DNA of 64,000 nt, taken from Mesorhizobium sangaii. GTDB lineage: Bacteria > Pseudomonadota > Alphaproteobacteria > Rhizobiales > Rhizobiaceae. Where the stretch lies: NCBI RefSeq assembly GCF_014207355.1, contig NZ_JACHEF010000004.1, forward strand, positions 248,001 through 312,000, in the 5' to 3' direction. Positions 7,804-18,010 of this stretch are shown here, piece by piece. The translations under genes were made by a program, and so were the position numbers. Each line of letters begins with the position of its first letter. The first letter of the stretch is position 1. The notes below the pieces were generated by a model. It was given only the letters and a program-made list of their open reading frames with translations, did no database searches and was not told the origin of the DNA.

Positions 7804-9426
7804 CTATACCATCCCGCTCAGCGCCTTGATGGCACGGTAGAAGGTCGAGGAAAACAGTTCCGTCGGGTCATATTGCCGCTTGGCCGCCAGGAAGGCCGGC
7901 AACTCGGGATAGGAGGCCAGCAATTCCCTGGCCGTGTAATGCAGCTGATAGGGCAGGAAGAACCGCCCGCCATGCTTGATCGTCACGTCGATCAGCGCCC
8001 GTGTCAGCGCCCGCATTTTCGCATTGCCGTCGGCATCGGTCGGCTGGTTGATGTAGAGCACCAGGGAATAGGCCGGCTCCGGCGCGTAGGTCAGCGCGAT
8101 ATCCTCCTTGTGGACGATGCGCACCGAGGCGTTGAGCACCGGCAGCGTCTGGTTGCGCAGGATTTCGCGCGCTTCGGTGATGAACTCGATATAGGCGGCG
8201 CGCGGAATAAAATATTCGTGCAGGATATCGGTCTCATCCATCAGGTCGTTGAACAGATAGGGCACCGAATCATGCATCGGGTTGTTGCGGGTGACGAGAC
8301 AGGCCTCGCCTTCGGCCATGGCTGAGGTGCGCGCCACAGTGCAGCTTTCGAATTTCGGTTCCAGCGTCTTTTCGGTGAACCACTTCAATTCCTGGAACAG
8401 GCTGCCCCATTTCGCCAGATTGATGAGCACCCGCTTCAGCCCCACCGAACCCGGCTCGCCGATCTCCGGCTGGTCGGCCGGCGGCTGGTCGGCCACCTTG
8501 TCATAACGATAGATGATCATGTCCTCGAGGAAATTGCCCGGCGCCGTCGACAGATGGCCGTAGAACAGGCCGATCTCCTTGTTCGGTTCCAGCACGTCGG
8601 CGAAGAATTTCGGGAAATCGTCCGATTTGATGATCTCGCGCGAGGTGCGGTAGACCGTGTTATCGACGATATCGAGCGTCGCCTCCAGCACCACGCCGAA
8701 CAGGCCGTAGCCGCCGACGACATGGCGGAACAGTTCAATGTTCTCGCTCGGTGAGCAGGTCATCACCGAACCATCCGCCAGCATCACCTGCATCGAACGG
8801 ATCGAGCCGGCAACCGAACCCGCCTGGTGGTCCATGCCATGCGCATTGACCGACAGCGAGCCGCCGACCGAGAAGATGTCGGTCGACTGCATCGCCTTCA
8901 CCGCGAAGCGCGGATGCAAGAGGTTCTGGATGTCATGCCAGCGCGCGCCGGGCTGCAGGGTCATGGTCTTCGCCGCGGCATCCACGGTGACCTTGTTGAA
9001 CTTTCTCAGGTCGAGCACCAGCGCGTTGTCGTCGAAGGCGTGTCCGCCCATAGAGTGGCGGATGGCGGCCAACGAGACTTTCAGCCCGTTGGCGCGCGCA
9101 AAGGCCAGCGCCTTGGCGATGTGCTCTTCCTCGCTGACCTCGACCACCCCATAGACCGGTGTCTTCGACAGGCCGCTGGCATCGTTGATGTCGCCACCTT
9201 TTGCCGACCAGGGCAGCGAAGGATCGAAGGCCGGCGGGCTGGCAATCGGCTTCAGCGGCAGTGCGATGCCATCGACATCGGCGATGCGTCCGGCGTTCTT
9301 CGGTCCCGAAGGCCCTCGCGCCAGCCGCGCCACCGTGGTGCCGCCCCACAGCACCGCGCCGCCGAAGACAGCCGCACCCAGCAGCAATCGCCGCGACAGG
9401 CGAAACCCTTTTTGTTCCTCGGCCAT
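7804..9426 (-). CDS. Tat-exported FAD-linked oxidoreductase
   Basis: 540 residues from the ATG preceded by a GGGGGG tract; a longer frame starts 51 bases upstream but lacks a ribosome-binding site. N-terminal SRRLLLGAAVFGG is a twin-arginine-type signal anchor. The next part is the FAD-binding fold of the PCMH/vanillyl-alcohol-oxidase superfamily: KVSLAAIRHSMGGHAF, then SVNAHGMDHQAGSVAGSI. The C-terminal half has the substrate domain and cap typical of sugar-lactone or aldonolactone oxidases (HYTARELLASYPEL). Probably oxidises a small alcohol or lactone in the periplasm; substrate unknown. Confidence 0.83.
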   Translation of the reverse strand: MAEEQKGFRLSRRLLLGAAVFGGAVLWGGTTVARLARGPSGPKNAGRIADVDGIALPLKPIASPPAFDPSLPWSAKGGDINDASGLSKTPVYGVVEVSEEEHIAKALAFARANGLKVSLAAIRHSMGGHAFDDNALVLDLRKFNKVTVDAAAKTMTLQPGARWHDIQNLLHPRFAVKAMQSTDIFSVGGSLSVNAHGMDHQAGSVAGSIRSMQVMLADGSVMTCSPSENIELFRHVVGGYGLFGVVLEATLDIVDNTVYRTSREIIKSDDFPKFFADVLEPNKEIGLFYGHLSTAPGNFLEDMIIYRYDKVADQPPADQPEIGEPGSVGLKRVLINLAKWGSLFQELKWFTEKTLEPKFESCTVARTSAMAEGEACLVTRNNPMHDSVPYLFNDLMDETDILHEYFIPRAAYIEFITEAREILRNQTLPVLNASVRIVHKEDIALTYAPEPAYSLVLYINQPTDADGNAKMRALTRALIDVTIKHGGRFFLPYQLHYTARELLASYPELPAFLAAKRQYDPTELFSSTFYRAIKALSGMV

Positions 9427-9629
9427 CGATATCCCCCCGTTGGCCAAGGGATAGCGCGGCGCTTTGGCAAAAACCATAGCATTGCATGGCGGAGCCGAGG
9501 CGCTGTTACGGCATCAAAGCGGCCAGCGATGAGGTTCAGGCGTCACAAAGGTGATCTCGAAGAGTTGCGCTGCCCCTCATCCGCCTGCTTGGCGACGAGG
9601 GACAGCGCCCTGCCCATTAAAGATTGGGC

Positions 9630-9872
9630 TTACGAAGACTTCTTGATCGATGTCACCATGCCGGTCTTGTCATCGACCGTCACCGCCACCTTGGCGCCGA
9701 CCTTCAGTTTGCCGACCGTCGCTTCCGGCGACAGCTGGTAGATCTTGCCGTCGTCGAGAGTAATCGACTTGGTAGTCGGATCGACCGACTGGATGGTGCC
9801 CTGAACGGTCGCGGCATAGGCCGTGCCGAGGAAGGCGAGCAGAGCGGCGGTGGTTGCGAGGGTCTTCTTCAT
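9630..9872 (-). CDS. DUF1344-type small periplasmic protein
   Basis: 80 residues: signal peptide MKKTLATTAALLAFLGTAYA, then a single small beta domain (VQGTIQSVDPTTKSITLDDGKIYQL) typical of rhizobial DUF1344 proteins, whose function is not known. The start is the ATG before the classic KKT signal; the open frame upstream of it is not signal-like. Single gene, convergent with nothing close by. Confidence 0.8.
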   Translation of the reverse strand: MKKTLATTAALLAFLGTAYAATVQGTIQSVDPTTKSITLDDGKIYQLSPEATVGKLKVGAKVAVTVDDKTGMVTSIKKSS

Positions 9873-10315
9873 CGGTAAGCACTCCGTGCTGTTTCGGTTT
9901 TCCGGCGCCACCATTTTGAGAAACGACAGCACCGAACGGCCTGAAACTGGAACGGAAAGCTCTCCTTCGCAAATCACGTTGGGTGTATTTTCGCAAACAA
10001 TATCATAGGCTTAATTCCGACACATTGCCTGCCGTCGATGCAAACTCTGGCCACTTCGGTTTCCCCTGACAAGGGCACTTCTCCATGAAAAGAGTCACTT
10101 GGCTGATTGTGGCGGCGGCTTTTCGATCACCACGCGGCAGCCGCAATCCACCTCGTGCGGCATCACGAAACAGACTGCTGGCCGATCATCGGTACAAATA
10201 TTGTTTCAGAGATCAGTTCAAACCGCCCCCAAATGCGGGATGAAACTCGCGCTCCGGTTGCAATCCGGGAATGGATGCAGGATGGTGTCGACCGTCGCGA
10301 TGAAGGGGACCTTCC
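9873..10315. other. Intergenic region, 443 bases
   Basis: No protein gene of good quality. Contains the promoter side of the DUF1344 gene, a comparatively AT-rich stretch around 9975-10015, and a possible short frame (10107-10319) that ends in an ATGA overlap with the next gene. The ATG at 10085 opens a signal-like start (MKRVTWLIVAAAF) that runs into low-quality sequence, so a decayed exported-protein gene is possible. Confidence 0.4.
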
Positions 10316-10319
10316 ATGA
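10107..10319 (+). CDS. Possible small coupled ORF
   Basis: 70 codons starting ATG and ending TGA inside an ATGA overlap with the DUF2314 gene, an arrangement typical of translational coupling. The product is hydrophilic and unrecognised, and no clear ribosome-binding site precedes it. Codon third positions are only weakly GC-biased. It may be real, or the residue of a decayed gene. Confidence 0.25.
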   Translation: MWRRLFDHHAAAAIHLVRHHETDCWPIIGTNIVSEISSNRPQMRDETRAPVAIREWMQDGVDRRDEGDLP

Positions 10320-10810
10320 CGCTTGCAGTCCGGACCATGATATCCTTGGTGCTGGCGTTTGCTCCGGGATTGGCCGGCGCACAAGGCATAGATCCCGACG
10401 ACGACAAGACGGTTATCTTTACTCCCGGCGATCCCGAAATGGCGGCAGCGACTGCGAAGGCACTCGCCAGCCTAGATGAATTCCTGGCTTTGTCCGAGGC
10501 TCCTCCCTCCGGCACAGATCGGTTCAAATTAAAGGTCAAGGTGCGGGACGGGAATGTCACCGAACACTTCTGGGTCATACCGTTCCGCCGCACCGAGACC
10601 GGTTTTGTCGGCATATTGGCGAACCAGCCGGAAGAGGTGCAGAGCGTCGTCCTCGGCCAGAACATAGAATTCACCAGGAACGACATTTCCGATTGGGGAT
10701 ACACACGCGACGGGCGTCAGGTCGGCAGCTTCACTGTCTGTGTGATGTTCAAGAAAATGTCGAAAGAAGAAGCGGATTACATGCGCGACAAATACGGCTT
10801 CGACTGCTGA
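10316..10810 (+). CDS. Exported DUF2314 domain protein
   Basis: 164 residues. N-terminal signal (MTLAVRTMISLVLAFAPGLAGA) followed by a DUF2314 domain: FKLKVKVRDGNVTEHFWV, FVGILANQPEEVQSV, QNIEFTRNDISDWGYTRDG and the conserved ending MSKEEADYMRDKYGFDC. The domain occurs in YegJ-like proteins of unknown role. The ATG lies in an ATGA overlap with a doubtful short frame. Confidence 0.82.
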   Translation: MTLAVRTMISLVLAFAPGLAGAQGIDPDDDKTVIFTPGDPEMAAATAKALASLDEFLALSEAPPSGTDRFKLKVKVRDGNVTEHFWVIPFRRTETGFVGILANQPEEVQSVVLGQNIEFTRNDISDWGYTRDGRQVGSFTVCVMFKKMSKEEADYMRDKYGFDC

Positions 10811-10816
10811 TAGCGA

Positions 10817-11785
10817 TCAGCCGATCTCGTCCTTCGCGCCGATCTTGCGCACCAGCGCTGCCGTCGCCAGCATGGCGCCCATGTCCGCGATCATCGGCGC
10901 GACATGCCTGGTGTAGTCGAGCGGAACCGAGATAGCCGGCAGTTCGAAGAAATTCTTCGTCTGCGGCAGCAGCAGGAAACCATCGCTGCCGTTGAGCGCG
11001 ACGCGGGCCGGATCGTCCGGCCAGGTTTCGCCCAGCCATTTCAGCGCCTGCGCCAGCCGGCCGGTCACCAGCGGCCGTGCGGCCTCGATGTTGTCAGTGC
11101 GGAATTCATAGGCGGCATCGAGTTCGGGCACACCGGACGACAAGTCCTGCATCTTGCTGGCGAACATGCCGCGGAAGAAGCCGACGACCGCATTGGTTCG
11201 CCGCGTCGCCACCAATATTCCCGGGAACGGATCGATCGCTTCGAAAGCGACGATGACACCCTTGAAGGCTGTCGATGAACCCTTGCCCGACCCTTCCCGC
11301 AGTTCTGCTTCGTAAAGCTCGAACGGAAACTCTTCGTAGCGCCCCGAAACGACATCGTCGAACGACTGCCGGTTGAAAGGCCCGACCGCCTCGCGCGGCA
11401 GCCGGTCGAAGGAGTTCGGCCTGCCTCCATGCTGGTAGCGCATATCCGTGATGAAGCCGAAGATGATCGGCAGCAGCGTTTCGCGGAACGATTGCTGCAG
11501 CCGCGTCGCCGGTTTCATGGCCTGGAAGTAGAGCAGGATCGAAGCCGCGAAGCCGATGACGTAGAGAAACACATGCGGCGTCGAGAACCATTGCTCGTTG
11601 GGGTCGGCGACCTTGTTGAACAGCCAGGCGACCAGCACCACGAACACCAGCACTAGGCCGACGAAAAGCGGCGCCCGCCAACGCACCTGCCGAACCGCCG
11701 AAGCCCTCACCGCCTCATAGGTCTCGATGTCTTTCCGGATGCCGGCCGTGACCGCCTCGCTCGGCATGAAATCCGCCGTTTCCAT
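10817..11785 (-). CDS. DUF3137-like membrane protein
   Basis: 322 residues from the ATG that has GGGGG six bases upstream; TTG and ATG codons 9-15 bases earlier are alternatives. Two transmembrane helices (about 36-56 and 70-90) follow an N-terminal cytoplasmic helix, then a large soluble region (FDDVVSGRYEEFPFELYEAEL, FPGILVATRR) with the layout of DUF3137 proteins. Role unknown. It converges with the DUF2314 gene with only six bases between stops. Confidence 0.75.
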   Translation of the reverse strand: METADFMPSEAVTAGIRKDIETYEAVRASAVRQVRWRAPLFVGLVLVFVVLVAWLFNKVADPNEQWFSTPHVFLYVIGFAASILLYFQAMKPATRLQQSFRETLLPIIFGFITDMRYQHGGRPNSFDRLPREAVGPFNRQSFDDVVSGRYEEFPFELYEAELREGSGKGSSTAFKGVIVAFEAIDPFPGILVATRRTNAVVGFFRGMFASKMQDLSSGVPELDAAYEFRTDNIEAARPLVTGRLAQALKWLGETWPDDPARVALNGSDGFLLLPQTKNFFELPAISVPLDYTRHVAPMIADMGAMLATAALVRKIGAKDEIG

Positions 11786-11851
11786 CGCCATCCCCCGCAA
11801 GCGTGCCAGTGCCGGCGCATGATAGTCGGTTTTACCGAGGCCGCCAGCGGG

Positions 11852-12967
11852 TTAGGCGGAGACCCCTTCCTCGCGTGTGGGAGAAGGAAAGATCGCGCTC
11901 AGCCGACCTTTGACCTTGTCGCGCATTCGCCCCTTCAACCCTTCCACCGGCAGCAGCCGCTCATGATCACCTGCGCGCAGCCGCACAAAGGGATGCAGCT
12001 GGTAAGACGCGATCGAGCCGCGCGTGCCGGCATCGGCACTGACATCGACGATGAATATTCCTCCAATGCGCCCCGGCCATGGCTGGCGGGCATGGGCCGT
12101 GCCGAGGAAGTCGCCGAGCCCATAGGCGACGATCGTCCTGCTGATCCGGTCCACCGGTTGTACGACATGGGCGTGATGGCCGGCGATCAGCCCGACGCCC
12201 TGCCCGGCCAGCCGCCTGGCCAGTGCCTGCGTCTCGGCGCGGGGAAAATGCCGAAACTCCCAGTCCCAGTGCGGCACCGCGCAGAGAAGATCGACGGCAT
12301 CGCGCGGCCACTGCGCTGGATCGCTTTCCATCGATACGCGGCCAGCGAACAGGTTTTCATCGGCGTTGCGCCATAGCGTGAAGGCCGCGAAGCCGACGTT
12401 CAGCGGCCCGACGGTGACAGGCACCACCGCATCATTAGCGGCCAGGCCGATGGTGCGGATGCCCAGCCGCTTCAGCGCCGCCACCGTCGCGTCGAAACCG
12501 GCGACGCCCTGGTCGAGCACATGATTGTTGGCCAGCGACAGCACCAACTTATCGCGAGCAACACCCACCGCCGCCAACGCCTCGGCCAGAAAGCGCTCGC
12601 TCATCGCATGGTGCGTGCCGAGTTTTGTCCCCAGCACCGCACTTGGTCCGTCAACGATCGGGCTTTCGCAATTGCCGATCACCAGATCGGCAGAGCCGAG
12701 CAACGCCCTGATCGCCGGATCGCAGTCCGGCGCGCCGCGGTTGGCCACCGCCGAGATGTCGCCGATGAAGGCGAGCCGCACCATCCGCTTCGGCGGCGGT
12801 GTCATCGTCGTCCCGGCAATAGGCGCGAAACCACAGGCATCACCGCCGAGCGAGGGCTTCAGAAAGCGCGGCAGCCACGACAGTTTGTAGGAAAGCGGAT
12901 AGTTCGACACGCCCAAGCCCAATCGTTTGCCCTGTGTAAACCGTCGGGCTCGAGGGTTGAAGCGCAT
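11852..12967 (-). CDS. CapA-family metallophosphatase-like protein
   Basis: 371 residues. RLAFIGDISAVANRG, ADLVIGNCESPI, LSLANNHVLDQG, and VGLIAGHHAHVVQPV are the metal-binding blocks of the CapA/PgsA calcineurin-like fold linked to polyglutamate or capsule synthesis. A start at 13102 would overlap the divergent gene, so the ATG at 12967 is preferred. No signal peptide is obvious. The last residues (SPTREEGVSA) come from a CTTCCTCGCG/GAGAAGG repeat sequence common in this genus, so the C-terminus was probably remodelled by a repeat. Confidence 0.82.
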   Translation of the reverse strand: MRFNPRARRFTQGKRLGLGVSNYPLSYKLSWLPRFLKPSLGGDACGFAPIAGTTMTPPPKRMVRLAFIGDISAVANRGAPDCDPAIRALLGSADLVIGNCESPIVDGPSAVLGTKLGTHHAMSERFLAEALAAVGVARDKLVLSLANNHVLDQGVAGFDATVAALKRLGIRTIGLAANDAVVPVTVGPLNVGFAAFTLWRNADENLFAGRVSMESDPAQWPRDAVDLLCAVPHWDWEFRHFPRAETQALARRLAGQGVGLIAGHHAHVVQPVDRISRTIVAYGLGDFLGTAHARQPWPGRIGGIFIVDVSADAGTRGSIASYQLHPFVRLRAGDHERLLPVEGLKGRMRDKVKGRLSAIFPSPTREEGVSA

Positions 12968-13074
12968 CCGTCGACAATCGTGCAACGATGGCGGCTGGCC
13001 GCCTCGGCGCTGACAGGCGCGGCGCCGCAAATATGTGTATGGTCCCTGGCGCGACCAACGGATGGGAGTAAAAG

Positions 13075-14331
13075 ATGACACGAATAGCAAGCCTGCTGGC
13101 ATCCGCTTTCATTCTGCTTGTGCCTTTGTCGTCCGCGCGCGCCGCCACGCCCGAAGCGGCAACCGCCTTGTTCGAGGCCAAGACCGTGGCCGCGCGCGAC
13201 ACGGCCCTGTCGACGCTGGAGGCCGCCGCGCCAAAGGATCCGGCGTCAGCCTACGCGGCCGGCGCCGGCGAGTTCTTCACCGCGCTGGAGCTGCTGGCCA
13301 GCGGCCTGCATCGCCATGGTTTCGAAAGCCCGCAATCCTTCATGCTGCCATTGATGCGGCTGCCGGTGCCCGACAATCCCAACCCAGAGCCGCTGACCTA
13401 TGAGCAGTTCCGCGCCATTCTGGTCGGCTTCCGCGACCGGCTGGAGAAATCCGCCGCCACGCTGGGCTCGGTCCCGGCCGATGCCGATATCGGCATGGTG
13501 CTCGATCTCACCCATGTCGGCATCGACCTCAACGAGGACGGCGCGATCACGCCGGAAGAGAGCATGGCCGCCATCATGGCCTCGCTGTCGCGCGGCGGCA
13601 GCGCGCCGGACGGAGCAGCCCCCACGCTTACCTTCCGTTTCGACCGCGCCGACGGCTATTGGCTGCAGGGCTATGCCGAATTCCTGATGGCGCAGGCCGA
13701 TTTCTGGCTGGCGCATGATTTCAGGAGCACCTTCGACGGGTCCTTCCACATGCTGTTCCCGCGCGCCGAACTGCCGCTGCAGGACATTCTCGTGCCGCCG
13801 AGCAGCGAGACGGGCAGCAGCATCTTCTCGTCGGAATGGCGCATCGCCGATTTCATCTCGCTGGTGCATCTGGTCAACTGGCCGGTGGTCGAACCCGAGC
13901 GCCGGCAAGCGGCGCGTCGCCACCTGCTCGAAATGATCGGGCTGTCGCGCGAGGACTGGAAAGCGATCCGAGCCGAGACCGACAACGATCGCGAATGGCT
14001 GCCCGGGCCGCAGCAGAAGGGCGAAAACCATCTCACCGGCCTCGAAGTCGGCGAGGAGCAGGTCGAGGCCTGGCTCGCCACCTTGACCATGGCCGAGGAT
14101 CTCCTGGAAGGCCGTGTGCTGCTGCCGCATTTCCGCATCACCGGCAAGGGCATCAATATGAAGCGCTTCTTCGACGAGCCAAAACCCTTCGACCTGGTGC
14201 TGTCGATCACCGGCCCGGCCATCGCGCCCTATCTCGAAAGCGGCAAGATCCTGACCAGCGAGGAATTCGACCAGATCCAGCGCCAGTTCGGCGGCGCAGG
14301 GTTCCTGACCTTTGCCTTGTGGTTCAACTAA
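13075..14331 (+). CDS. Exported protein with one EF-hand loop
   Basis: 418 residues, start supported by GGGAGTAAAAG. Signal peptide to about residue 24 (SSARA cut). An EF-hand loop DLNEDGAITPEE (residues about 146-157) has the expected D, N, D and E ligands, suggesting calcium binding. The rest is helical with conserved aromatic blocks and no domain I can name; similar whole-length proteins occur in rhizobia. Convergent with the alpha/beta hydrolase gene (four-base overlap of 3' ends). Confidence 0.75.
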   Translation: MTRIASLLASAFILLVPLSSARAATPEAATALFEAKTVAARDTALSTLEAAAPKDPASAYAAGAGEFFTALELLASGLHRHGFESPQSFMLPLMRLPVPDNPNPEPLTYEQFRAILVGFRDRLEKSAATLGSVPADADIGMVLDLTHVGIDLNEDGAITPEESMAAIMASLSRGGSAPDGAAPTLTFRFDRADGYWLQGYAEFLMAQADFWLAHDFRSTFDGSFHMLFPRAELPLQDILVPPSSETGSSIFSSEWRIADFISLVHLVNWPVVEPERRQAARRHLLEMIGLSREDWKAIRAETDNDREWLPGPQQKGENHLTGLEVGEEQVEAWLATLTMAEDLLEGRVLLPHFRITGKGINMKRFFDEPKPFDLVLSITGPAIAPYLESGKILTSEEFDQIQRQFGGAGFLTFALWFN

Positions 14332-15260
14332 CGCGCAAATCCGTGCAGCCGGCCGAGCAACCATTGCAATGGATTGCCGACGAAAGCACGCGTGACGAAA
14401 CTGTCGTGGGCAGCGTCCGAGGCAAGGAGGGCGACGGTGCCGGTTTCGAGGCGGCGCGGCGGGTCCGAACTGGCGTCGATGCCCTGGCTTGCCAGCAACT
14501 GTCTGATCTCGGCATTGCCGGAGGCGGAGGATTGGCCATAGGCGCTGACGAAGAAGCTCTTCCTGTGGCGCGCGGCCCAGTTGGCGAAAATGTCGGCCTC
14601 GTCGAACACGGCGTCGAGCAGGATGACGCCGAGCAGGCGATTGCCGATGTCGCCATTCCCCAACACGAAGGCTGGAGGATTGTAGCCGCCGCTATAGGCG
14701 ACGAGCACCACTGGCATGGCGTCGAATTTTGCCGCCTTAGCGCCGGTCAACTTGCCCAGTCCTTGCGCTGCTTCGGCCAGGAACATCGCAAAATGACCGG
14801 GCGTCCAGAAATTGCCGGCGCTGGAATCCTGCGCGTTGCTGGCGAATTGCGGCGCCACCAGCACGGCGTTGAGGCCGGACGCCTCGACCTGCGCGACAAC
14901 CCGTTGGCGGCCGACCACATCGCGCTGCAAGGTCGCACCATTGCCGTGGAAGAACACCACGATGACCGCCGGCCTGGCCGGATCGAACCCTCGTGGCGCC
15001 GCCAGCAGAGTGCTACGGTCGGAATAGGTCTCGTCTTCCCAATAGACGCCGCCACGCGGCGAAGTGTGGCCGCGCCGGCCGTTGGCCGTCACGTCGAGAA
15101 ATGGCCCGGAGCCATCAGGCAGCTTTCCGCGATAGGGAAACGGCGATGTCTTGAACGGTACGATGGCCGATATGGTCTTGCGCAAGCGCGCGCCCTCGCC
15201 CGCGGCCGGGAACGCCGCCGCGGCCAGCAGTCCGGCGACGATGGCGCGCCGGTCGGGCAT
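14328..15260 (-). CDS. Exported alpha/beta-hydrolase-fold protein
   Basis: 310 residues. N-terminal signal (RRAIVAGLLAAAAFPAAGEGA). VVFFHGNGATLQRD resembles the oxyanion loop and VVLVAYSGGYNPP the nucleophile elbow (AYSGG); the family resembles exported esterase or depolymerase-like hydrolases. The start ATG shares one base with the stop of the upstream membrane gene (TGATG), so translation is coupled and the two products probably work together. Confidence 0.78.
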   Translation of the reverse strand: MPDRRAIVAGLLAAAAFPAAGEGARLRKTISAIVPFKTSPFPYRGKLPDGSGPFLDVTANGRRGHTSPRGGVYWEDETYSDRSTLLAAPRGFDPARPAVIVVFFHGNGATLQRDVVGRQRVVAQVEASGLNAVLVAPQFASNAQDSSAGNFWTPGHFAMFLAEAAQGLGKLTGAKAAKFDAMPVVLVAYSGGYNPPAFVLGNGDIGNRLLGVILLDAVFDEADIFANWAARHRKSFFVSAYGQSSASGNAEIRQLLASQGIDASSDPPRRLETGTVALLASDAAHDSFVTRAFVGNPLQWLLGRLHGFAR

Positions 15261-17961
15261 CAGGCCGTCACCAGCCGGATTGCTGGCGCCTTCGACGGCA
15301 ACAGCACGGTAAAGAAGGCCGGGATGGCGACGAGATAGGCGATCGCCGCCCATTGCAGCACGGCGCTGAGGCCGAAGCTGGTGGCGACGATCGGCACGGC
15401 GGCCGAGCCAATCACCGAGAAGCAGCCATTGATGCCCCAGGCCCAGACGAAAAGGTGCTCCTTGCCGAGCCGCGCCAGCCAGGTCATAGCGGTTGCCATC
15501 GGCATGCCCATCAGGAAGGCCGGCGGCGATACCAGGAGGAAGCAGAGCAGCAGCCGGACGGCATAGGGATAGGCGCCAATCCAGTCGAGCACCGGCGACA
15601 GAGTGACGCCGTAGGCCAGCAGCAGCACGCAGATCGCCAACAGCACGACAGGCAACAGCGTCCGGGCGCGGTCGAAGATGCGCGCGGCGAACAGGCTGCC
15701 GAGACCGGAAAACACCAGCATCGACGAGATCAGCACCGAGGCCGACACGGTCGGATTGGCGAGCGCCACGGTGAAACGGCTGATCAGCCCGACCTCGACC
15801 ATGATGTAGCCGAGGCCGAGGCAAGCGAAATAAAGGATGGTGCCGAGCTTGCCGCGCGAGTGCGAGAACACGATGCGCCAGCCGAAGATGACCGGCAGCA
15901 CCACCAGTGACGCCGCCGTGATGCAGGCGATGCCGAGCGTCGCCCAGATCAGCAGATAGCCCCAGTCGTCCTGGAACAGGTCGAGCCGGTCCAGCGTCAG
16001 CGGCAAATCTGCGACCTTCACATAGGCGGCGAAGTAGGGCTGGTCGTTCCTCAGCGGACGCACGTCGAAGACATAATCGCTGGCAAGCTTCGCCCAGCCG
16101 CCGGTCAAAAGCGCGTGCCAGGTCATGCGCTGCAGCGCGGTGGCCGGCAGCACGTCGGGGCCGGCATCGCCGCCAGTATCGGCGCAGGCATCGAGGGTCG
16201 GATCGGCCAGCGCTGTCGGGTCGCAGGCTGCGTTGGGAGCGGTCGGGTCGGCCGGCGCCGTCGCATCGGCGGCGGGTTGGGTCAGCGTTGCATCCTGTCC
16301 GCTGCCAAAGATCGAGGCGCGATAGTCGTCGAGGATCTTCTGCGCCGTCGAGCCGTCATAGGGCATGCCGGGGTAGTAGACCTCTTCCCACGACATCGAC
16401 TTGGTGTAGTCGCGCAAGGTCTTGATTTCCGCCGCGCTGAAACCGCCGCGCTTGAACAACACCGTGGTTGTCGAGAGATAGCTCGACACGGCGAAGATAT
16501 CGTCGGCGGCACGTTGAGGATCGAACGTTCGAGCCGCCTCGGCGATGGTGGAATAGAGCTTCAGCACCGATTTCGGCGGCTCTTCCTTGTTCCACAGGGT
16601 CACCGACAGCACGCCGCCATCGGCCAGCGCATGCATGTAGCTCAGCATTGCCTCGTGCGTGTAGGCGTATTTCTCCGAGATGGCGAAGCCGCCCGGATTG
16701 GACAGGCCGACACTGTCGGCGAGGCTGAGGTCGATGACGTCGTAGCGCTCGCCGGTGTTGGCGAGAAACAGACGCCCGTCATAGTCGATCACCTTGAGGC
16801 GCGGCTCGGCCAGGATATCGCCGGTCACATCCTTCAGCACCGGGTCGCGGAACGCCCGCAATGTCATCGGATTGCTCTCGGCGACGGTCACCGAGGTCGA
16901 CCCGGCGTTGAGCGCGGCTTGCGTGGAGATGCCGCCACCGAACTGCACGACGAGGTCTTCGGCTTGTTCTTGATGACATAGGGATAGTGCATCGGCAGGT
17001 AGCGGAAATAGACCTGGTCGGCCGGCGCCAGATTGCGCATGATGCCTTCCGGCCCGTCGCCGTCGCGATACATGCCGACATAGGTGTTGGCTGGAACTTC
17101 CGGCATGCCGAAGGCGGCATTGTCGCTCAGGCCCGGCGCGAAATGCATGTATGAGCTGGCATAGACCTGCAGGTCGCCGAACGGCGAGACGCTGCGGTAG
17201 ATCCGCTTGCCGTCCGGGAAGTTGCGGGCATAGGCGACGCCCTTGTACTGCGACACCGCGATGTCGGGTATGCCGAGCAGGCCGGGCAGCATCAGGTACC
17301 CGGCGATCGATAGCGCCGCGACGACCGCGCCGGCGACAACACGCTTCCAGGCGCCGAAGGCGAAGAACCACAGCAGTGCACCGGCGGCCCACAACAGCAG
17401 CGGCACCACGATGATGGTTTCCGGCGAGAACAGATACATCGACACCAGCACGACGAGGCCAGCGAGCCCGGAGCCGGTGAGGTCGGCGAAATAGACGCGA
17501 CTGAAGGCGGTGCGGCTTTTCAGGAAGACGATGCCGAGGAAGAATGCGCCGGCCAGGAACGGCAGGAGATAGAGCAGGAAATTGGCCAGCAGCCGCCATT
17601 TCTGCCCGGGATCGGAGACCAGGAAGATGGCGTTGAACGGCACCGTCTGGGCAGCGAGGTTGGAGGCGACGGCGAGTGGGCCGACCAGCAGCAGCGCCGC
17701 CGTGGCGGCCCCTTGCCAGTGCCGGTCGAACCAGTCCTTGCCGGCGAAGATGACGACGCTGGACAGCGAGAAGCCAAGCATTGCGAGGCTGACCACCAGC
17801 GAACCGAAATGCGACCAGCTGCCGACGGCGAACACCCGCATGACCGATATCTGCAGCGCGATAATAGCGCCGGCAATCAGTCCGATTGCAAGGTAATGCG
17901 CGAGACCAGGCGCCTCCAGCGAGGCGATGCTTGGTCGGGAGATCGGTGCGACGGCTGCCAT
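15260..17961 (-). pseudogene. Spermidine-synthase-like membrane protein, one-base frameshift
   Basis: Two frames join into a protein of about 900 residues: an N-terminal membrane part with about seven helices (17961 to 16961), a methyltransferase/spermidine-synthase-like domain (LVVQFGGGISTQ is motif I, then VIDLSLADSVGLSNPGG), and a C-terminal set of further helices. The frame changes at 16960-16961: KNKP is followed in the other frame by EDLVVQFGGG, as if one G were missing in CCGAAGAC. No homopolymer or slippery site is present, so this is a mutation or a sequence error, not programmed shifting. Family members are fused transporter/aminopropyltransferase-like proteins of uncertain substrate. 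Confidence 0.78.
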
Positions 17962-18010
17962 GCGGGCCTTTTTATCTGGCGGTTCAGCAAGGCCTTACCA
18001 AACGGCCAGC

